Positions 57,524 to 64,000 of a DNA stretch of 64,000 bases are shown one piece after another. The DNA is taken from the NCBI GenBank assembly GCA_027922465.2, contig BQMF02000286.1:62001-126000 (forward strand). Direction: 5' to 3'. The position numbers and the translations under genes were made by a program. The notes under the pieces were generated by a model. The model saw only the letters and a program-made list of their open reading frames with translations. It was not told the DNA's origin and did no database searches. This DNA comes from Turritopsis dohrnii. Lineage: Eukaryota > Cnidaria > Hydrozoa > Anthoathecata > Oceaniidae. Every line of letters begins with the position of its first letter. Position 1 is the first letter of the stretch.

Positions 57524-58260
57524 CAGGGGCTAATACAGGATTTGAATTTGGGCAGCGGTAGCCAAACATTGAGCGTGACGAGCGAAGCGAGTCAGGCGAA
57601 CAAATGCAGCTGGGGGTCAGGGGGGGTGCTGTAAGCCCCCTCTGTGGGGTCCGGGGCAAAGCCCCGAAAAATTTTCGATTTGAGGGCCTAGAATGGTCTA
57701 AAATGCGTTCTATTTTAACATATTATACATATTCTTAGTCCCTTAAAACTTTCTCATTTCTTGTTATTCGTGTCGTAACAGTCTTTCCTGTAGAATCTTC
57801 AAATGTTCTTCGAAATTCAATCACGCGAATTGGCGTGTTTACCTTCCGCCATTTTTGATTTCCTTACTTTGTGTATATTTTACAGGACTATATAATCATT
57901 TCGAAAGTTTCAGTTCGTAAAGTAATCACCTAGCCTTGGTAACCAGGTACGGAAACCTCACAGAGTGCCCTTCTTTCCCAGCGCTTCTTCTCTGCTTTAC
58001 GCTAAATCGTAAGTCTGATTTAGCGCAAAAGAGAGAAGAAGCGACGGTAACGAGGTTGGTTTTCCGCTTTAAAATAAGATGAACGAGTTTTGTTTCTCCT
58101 CACGATTCCTTTTTTCCCTTTCTTTCGTTTTGCTCTTCTCACATTCTTTTTTGATCTTTTCAAAAAAAAATTTTTCCCTTTTTTTTTTTGAATTTGGGCG
58201 CCTCGATCTTGGCGCCCAATAGCGGTTACCGCTATGAAATTTGACCTGTATTAGCCCCTG
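57524..58260. mobile_element. hAT-like element, CAGGGGCTAATACAGG termini, 5-bp TSD
   Basis: The left CAGGGGCTAATACAGG is exactly mirrored by the right CCTGTATTAGCCCCTG. ATTGG flanks both sides (57519-57523, 58261-58265). It is 737 bp. The interior has GACGAGCGAAGCGAG and GGGTCCGGGGCAAAGCCCC, common in hAT-derived MITEs, and a nested hairpin at about 57970-58057. Confidence 0.88.
57970..58057. repeat. nested hairpin inside the hAT-like element
   Basis: CGCTTCTTCTCTGC...TTTACGCTAAATC is mirrored by GATTTAGCGC...GAGAGAAGAAGCG. The flank GGTAACGAGGTTGG resembles a widespread palindromic MITE type (see also about 47100). Confidence 0.75.
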
Positions 58261-58489
58261 ATTGGGTTAGGAAATAAATAACTTCTATTTTGAGCAATAA
58301 ATTCCTCTCCAAGAAGAAGACATGAGACTCATGTTTATCATTCTCATTTGAGTATTATTGTTAAAGAAAACATAAGTTATTCTGAAATACAAGTAAATAC
58401 AAGTAACAATACTATAGAAAAAAAATTAAAAATCAAAAAATTTTTAAATGAAGAAGTTGTCTTTTTATCACAAAGAAACTGGTGAAAAC

Positions 58490-60294
58490 ATGTGACGATT
58501 CAAAGGAAAATCACTACAAGCGATAATAGCGCTTTATACCAAGTGCTAATAGCGCTAAAAGAACAATGGGTTTTAGCGCTAATTTGTTCTTATTTACAAA
58601 TGTAGTAACAATATTAGTGATAAATTTAGCGCTTGTAGTTTTATCATTATCACTATTATCGCTTATAAATTAAATATCGCTCTTTACGAAAAAGCGCTAA
58701 ATTTTAGCGATAAGTAATTGATTTATCACTAAATTCTTTGTATAATAATGTTGTTTCAATTAATTATGTGAAACAGAATATTGAATGAGATAAAAGTGAA
58801 ATCATTCGTATCATTAATATCCTAAGGGCACAGATTACCGTTATTATCGTTAAAAAGTTTGGCTCAAGTCGTTTGTTTATACATTTCACATATGCATGTG
58901 TTGTTTTATGAAGTTCTCAAATAACAGTGATTTAATTATTGTTTCGCCAAATAGCAATAAATACAAAATAAACTCGCTTGAATAAACTTGCTTGTTTTGA
59001 CATGATAAACTCTGATTCATTCAGTTATGACTGAACAGACAAGTGGACATATTTTTCTAGAAATAAAAAGTTTCCGAAAAACATTATTATTTTATTTGTC
59101 ATTCTGGCACCTTCAGCACAAATCTGAAAGCCAATTTAAAATACTGTGTTATTCGATTTGGTAATGCAGCGCTGCAAATAATTTTTTCACACCAGCCGGT
59201 CATCGTGATCATTAAAAGTCAAAATCTGCCGGTCACATGGCTATATTGCCGGTCAAGTCAAACTTGAAAAATGTAAACATTCCATTTCACTGTTATTGTA
59301 AAGGGAGCTGGAGACTAAGAGGCTTTTTAATTTCATTGAATAAAACGAAAACGAGTCCTGCTGGCACCACTTTTATGTTTTCATATTCTTTCGTTAGGTG
59401 AACAATAGAATTCATATAACGAAGGAAATTTCAAAATTACCTTAGCAACGGTGGCCGTTCTCCCTAGCAACAAAAAATTGGTGAATAATCAATTAATATA
59501 CTAGTTATTCTTCGCTGCCAATTGAGCACGGAAACTAATATAATAAGTTGAGCATGTTCTAGTTCATATAAATAGTTGAGCATGTTTTTAAAGAGTATCT
59601 TTGTGCGTGATTAAAAGCGCATCTTGCCTAACTCTAGGAGCGTTACAGCGATCCCTATCCTTTGCTATCAAGCAATCGTCGTATTTCACAAAATCTGATG
59701 GTCCTTTCGTTTCAATGAAATTAATTCTGACCGGTCAAGTTGATCAGCCATAAGAAAAAACACATGATCAAGTGCCTTATATCGCCGGTCATTGACCGTT
59801 ATTTGCAGCGCTGGTAATGCATTATTTTGAAACGTACATTTACAGGTTGCACCTGTTTGTGTATTAAATTGAACTTAATTGACTGGTTCTTATATTCGGT
59901 TGCAGATTAAAGATACAGAAGTTAGTTCGAAAGCAACCACAAGTAGAAACCATCTGCGATCATTCTTTTTTTCTAAATTGTTCGATTGCCATTCTATAAG
60001 CTCCTGGGAGAAAACTTTTACAATATTAAAGACACATTACTCTCGTGTACACACACAAGTAAACTTCAAAAGTATAATTATTGAAAAACGTATAAAAAAC
60101 ACGGAAAGATGAATAATATTTATGATGAATATATTAGCAACAAATTAATTATTCTCGAATAATTAAACAAGATAGCGCTTTTTGTGCTGCTTATATTTAT
60201 CGCTAAGTTCGTCAATGTTAGTGATAAATTTAGCGCTACTTCTCGATGCGAGCGCTATTATTGCTTGTAGTGATTTTCCTTTGAATCGTCACAT
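58490..60294. mobile_element. long-TIR element A with GATAATAGCG subterminal repeats
   Basis: The left terminus runs ATGTGACGATTCAAAGGAAA then ATCACTACAAGCGATAATAG. The right terminus is its inverted copy (GCGCTATTATTGCTTGTAGT ... TTTGAATCGTCACAT). Subterminal zones are dense in AGCGCTAA, GATAATAGCG and TTATCGCTA motifs. Without the 645-bp insertion and its TSD it is about 1.15 kb. The interior (58800-59159 and 59821-60070) is an inverted homologue of 60960-61505 in element B. No conserved open frame is found. Confidence 0.8.
59168..59812. mobile_element. hAT-like insertion with perfect 8-bp TSD
   Basis: The TSD GGTAATGC lies at 59160-59167 and 59813-59820. The termini AGCGCTGCAAATAA and ATTTGCAGCGCT are inverted. 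GCCGGTCA motifs recur inside both ends. The undisrupted sequence across the site is preserved, inverted, in element B near 61190-61200, confirming the insertion. No transposase. Confidence 0.85.
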
Positions 60295-61645
60295 ATGTGA
60301 CGTTCCAGGGGATTTTGATAACAAACGATATTAACGATAATTATTAACAATAATATCGTTAATAAAACAATAGAGTTAACGGTATTATCGCTAATAATAT
60401 TGTTGCTTTATTATAGTTAATGGCGCTACTATCGTTAATATCGTTATTATCGTTAATATCGTTATTATCGCTATTATCGTTAATATCATAATTATAGTAA
60501 GAAAATAACTATATTTTTGATATTAACAATAATAACATTAATATTAAACATGTGATCATTTTATTTGTGACAAGGAAACCATTTCGCGTATATTAATCTT
60601 TCTTTCACTTGATTATGGCGTAAGAAATTCAATATTTTTAGAATTACCCTCAAATAAAGTTTTAGAGCCCTGTGTAAACACAACTTTCAGACAACCTTTC
60701 ACATAAACTTCATAACAAACTGAAGGAAACAGGTAATATTATATTTAAACGAAAGTGAGTATTTCAAAAGAGAACTTTTGCAACTCGTCAAGCCGACGTT
60801 AAAATGTTTTCATTCGTCCCTTTTGTCCTTCATCCCAATGTTGAACCTGAAAACATTATCGACGAAATGACAAAAATCAATAATGATCACTGAAAACGTT
60901 GCGATCAATTTAATTAAGGGTACATCTTCACCCAGTGCAAGTGAAATGTCTTTCGAAAGAAGAATAATAAAAGCTTTGCTATCGAAAAAAAACGTGTCTT
61001 TAATAATGTAATAAGTTTTTTCCCAAGAGCTTATATAATGACAACCCGTCGAACAATTCAGAAAAAAGAATTATAGCAGACGGTTTCTATTCGTGCCTGC
61101 TTTCGAACTAACTTTGTATCTTTAATCTCCAAATGAATATAAGAACCAGCTAATTAAGTTCCATTTAATACACAAGCTAAAATAATACCTTACCAAATCG
61201 AATGACACGGTATTTTAAAGTGGCTTTTCAGATTTGTGCTGAAGGTACCGGAATAACAAATGAAAAAAAAGTGCTTTGTTATTTCTAGAAAAATATATGT
61301 CCGCGTGTCATAAGTGAATGAATCAGAGTTTATCATGTCATGAACAAGCGACTTTGTTTTGAATTTATTGCTATTTGGCGAAATAATAATTAAATCACGG
61401 TTATTTTAGAACTTCATAAAACGACACACGTATGTAAAATGTATAAACAAACGTCTTGAACAAAACTTTTTAATGATAATAACGATAATCTGTGCTCTTA
61501 CCATATTAACGATATTAACGATATTAGCGATATTAACGATAATAACGTTACTCTGTAGTTCCATTAGCGATATTAATGATAATAACGATAATAACGATAT
61601 TAACGTTAATATCGTTTGTTATCAAAATCCCTTGGAACGTCACAT
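60295..61645. mobile_element. long-TIR element B with TAACGATAT subterminal repeats
   Basis: The left terminus ATGTGACGTTCCAGGGGATT then TTGATAACAAACGATATT is mirrored at the right end (AATATCGTTTGTTATCAAAA ... GGAACGTCACAT). Subterminal regions at about 60320-60500 and 61495-61620 are nearly pure ATTAACGATA/TATCGTTAA repeats. It is about 1.35 kb. It abuts element A directly, so the joint reads CGTCACATATGTGACG. Confidence 0.8.
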
Positions 61646-62808
61646 GTTTTTCTTTTTATAAGCATAACGTTTATAAGTATACCCAGCCTCAGTTTTGTCA
61701 AAAACATAAGTATATACTAAATGTATTCACAAAAATTTAGGCCCAAATGTTGCGTTACGCCATCACCCTTATCGTGGACCCTAAAAATGTCAGTTATCCC
61801 TATTAGTTTTCAAGATATATCCCCAAAAATGTTGTGTTCCATTGGGGGTGCTTTAATTCAAATTATTTGCCATGTCAACTTATAATAAAAAGAATAATGA
61901 ACACAATTTATTTAAAAGCTTTTCGACTTACGCCATCTTCAGTAAAAACATAATTTGAAACAATTTCTGTATAAAACAAACTATTTATACAAGTCACTGT
62001 TCTGTAAAATCACCAAATTAGCGATTGGGGGGTGCAATGCAATGATTCCCCGTGATCAAAAAAATAACTGACGTCAAATGCCAGGTGCTTTTATACTAAT
62101 TGTGAAAAAAAGTGTCTCTTGCCTCTACGTGGTTTTACGCAATCATAAGAAGAACTTGACCGTAAATTAATACTAAATATATCACTCTCTAAAATAAAAG
62201 TGGTATGCACACTACGCGATTAATATAATATTCTCTTCCTATTTCCCTTTATAGTTTACACTAGGTTGCTACAAAATTCAAAAATTTGTTTGTAAATAGG
62301 CATGTACATTTAAACTTCAATAAGTTATGTTAACAAATACATTGTTTGTATCGTAAAATACAAAATTAAGTGAAATATATATGCTTTTAAGGGGCCCATA
62401 AGAGTAATTTAGCTAACTTTTATGCTAACTTTAATTCATATACGAGAATACTGGATTTTATTATAATAAGCATACCATAAGCATAAATCCAGCCTTTATT
62501 TTGTGATAGCTTAAGCATAACCGACCCTCATCTGAAAATTAATATGCTAATAAAAAGAAAAACATGTACCTGACCATACATGTGTTCTAATGAGAAATCA
62601 ATAAAATGGAAATCAACATTGCAATGAACCACAGAGTACAAAGCAAGACAAATGTAAAGGGTACGCGAACTGATAAGGCCTAATAGTGCATTCAAACCCT
62701 AGTTAACAATTAACCCCAAATTAACCAAATTAACCCCAAACAAAACTTGAAGTTTAACAGCAAGAGCATTGTCACCTTGGCTGTGGCTTGTTTTTGGGTC
62801 ATTTCTAC

Positions 62809-62906
62809 AGAGCACAAGGTGGGTGATACCAAATGTGGCAGCCATTGCAGTGAACCCATTCAACATCTCCATCATGTGTTCTGTCCTCGTTTAACTTTTT
62901 TCTTGG
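62809..62906 (-). pseudogene. possible PHD-type zinc-finger exon fragment
   Basis: On the minus strand, between a TGTAG acceptor (62907) and a GT donor (62808), the frame reads RKKLNEDRTHDGDVEW then VHCNGCHIWYHPPCA. The WVxCxxCxxWYHxxC spacing is that of the second half of a PHD finger, as found in host proteins and in the C-terminal tail of some transposon proteins. No flanking exons were found, so it may be a relic. Confidence 0.35.
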
Positions 62907-63834
62907 CTACACTCAATTGTTCATTTACTTTGAATGGTGAGAGTCTTGTTTTGTAGATCCCAGCAATGAAGGGTCATGCAATAAGCCATGATGTTTTTGG
63001 CGAAGCAACCATGCTAAACAAACAACATTGATGCTATGTTTTCTGTTTGATGTTTGATGAAAGAATTTGAGTTTTATAATAATGGTCTTTGCAATTTCAG
63101 CTCTTTTTTCTATTTTGTAAGCATTTCTAAGTGTATCCGAATGAAATTGTAGAGTGTTATTGAATATCAGGCCATTAAAATTTCCTTCGGGCCACCAAAA
63201 AGTCTAAAACCAATAATGTCAATGGCCTGGCATGACACCCAAATAAAATCTTAAGATTAGACACTGAATATTGAAACAATGAAATTAATTTAAGACTACT
63301 CATCATATGCATTTGTGAAATATCAAGATCAGAAGCAACACTCTCAAGGCCACATGTGCAGACAAAAAGATGTTAATTCATTTTCTTTGAGTTTTTTCTT
63401 TGTGTTTCATGTAATTTTTAATCTTCTTTCAACTTTCTTGTCAAATTTGTTTTGAAACAATTGATTGATGTCATAATACGGGTGGATAAAGTATTGAATA
63501 TCAAGTCTTCGAAAATGTCAGTTTTATTTCATTGACTAATTTAGCACAACAAAATAGAAACAGGCATGCATAAAAGTCACGTTGTCTTTGAGTTTAAAAA
63601 TGCTTGTTGGAGGAAGCCATAAATTTTGAAAAAAGGAGGAATATTTTGTTTTGTTTCCAGGAAATTAAAATAAATATTCATTTTATTTAAAGTTTAAAAA
63701 CATAAAAGTACATGACTTCAAGTTTCACGCATATTGCAATCATCAGATGTATAAAATAAATTTACTCTAGAGGTTGATGTTATTTATAGAGAAAAAAATG
63801 CCTATAAGGGGATATACAAATACACGCTTTTTTT

Positions 63835-63978
63835 TTTATAAGAACAATTTTATAAGAACACGAGCCTCAGATTTGGCCAAAAAATAAGAAAAAAATAAGA
63901 ACAACCTGAGGCTCAAATCAATGTTTCAAAAATTAAGAACAGCCTGAGCCTGAATTTTCTTATAAAATAAGAACAATG
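63835..63978. repeat. dispersed repeat, inverted copy of 38205-38345
   Basis: Contains CAGCCTGAGCCTGAATTTTC, AACCTGAGGCTC and AGAACACGAGCCTCAG, with TTCTTAT/ATAAGAA spacers. The unit looks internally repetitive. Confidence 0.75.
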
Positions 63979-64000
63979 ATTCTCTTTCAATTTTAACTCT

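Larger units (their letters stand above)
61646..64000. other. intergenic to window end
   Basis: Contains one possible zinc-finger exon fragment (62809-62906) and the repeat at 63835-63978. Otherwise no recognised feature. Confidence 0.5.

Noticed and set aside
62747..62956. Plus-strand 69-aa open frame
   Set aside because: No motif; the minus strand of the same segment shows the PHD-like sequence instead.
1..64000. CRISPR arrays, tRNA, rRNA and prokaryotic operons
   Set aside because: No regularly spaced direct repeats, no cloverleaf or rRNA cores recognised, and the genes are spliced and eukaryotic.

Overview
This is an AT-rich animal nuclear window, most likely cnidarian and probably medusozoan/hydrozoan. 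The evidence is intron-containing genes with GT/AG junctions, two innexin (gap-junction) genes, a secreted mosaic protein ending in a chitin-binding domain, and a very dense load of short DNA transposons. There are no bacterial or phage features. The taxonomic call is an inference.

The genes, left to right: (1) 2357-5605 (+), a complete nine-exon secreted EMI-like/EGF/Thr-rich/chitin-binding protein of 417 aa; (2) three copies of a 69-residue membrane microprotein at 6473-6682 (-), 9489-9698 (-) and 12860-13069 (+); (3) 16789-17644 (+), a two-exon unrecognised 239-aa protein; (4) 21584-27191 (+), the splicing/speckle protein SON (basic, SR, G-patch and dsRNA-binding regions), with its 5' exon not found; (5) two innexins in head-to-head orientation, 36094-37331 (-) and 40717-42478 (+); (6) 48954-57050 (-), a complete nine-exon COX15 (mitochondrial haem A synthase, 405 aa). 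Exon joins were checked by eye: the phases close and the total lengths are divisible by three for every complete gene.

The rest is mostly repeats. There are two 5'-truncated non-LTR retrotransposon remnants on the minus strand (10861-11420 and 13562-14720), a tyrosine-recombinase relic (34281-34850), a Mutator-like transposase-related ORF (28663-29190), and more than a dozen non-autonomous DNA transposons whose inverted termini and target-site duplications (TSDs) can be read directly. Types include TA, TTA/TAA, 4-bp, 5-bp, 8-bp and 9-bp TSDs.

The most unusual structure is at 58490-61645. Two diverged copies of one long terminal-inverted-repeat element lie end to end in inverted orientation, meeting at a palindromic joint. 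Their subterminal regions are built from GATAATAGCG- or TAACGATAT-like short repeats, and one copy is interrupted by a hAT-like element with a perfect 8-bp TSD. Other points of interest are the 69-aa microprotein family, a 28-bp palindrome flanked by a 9-bp TSD inside the recombinase relic, and a filled/empty-site pair that defines a 179-bp element exactly.
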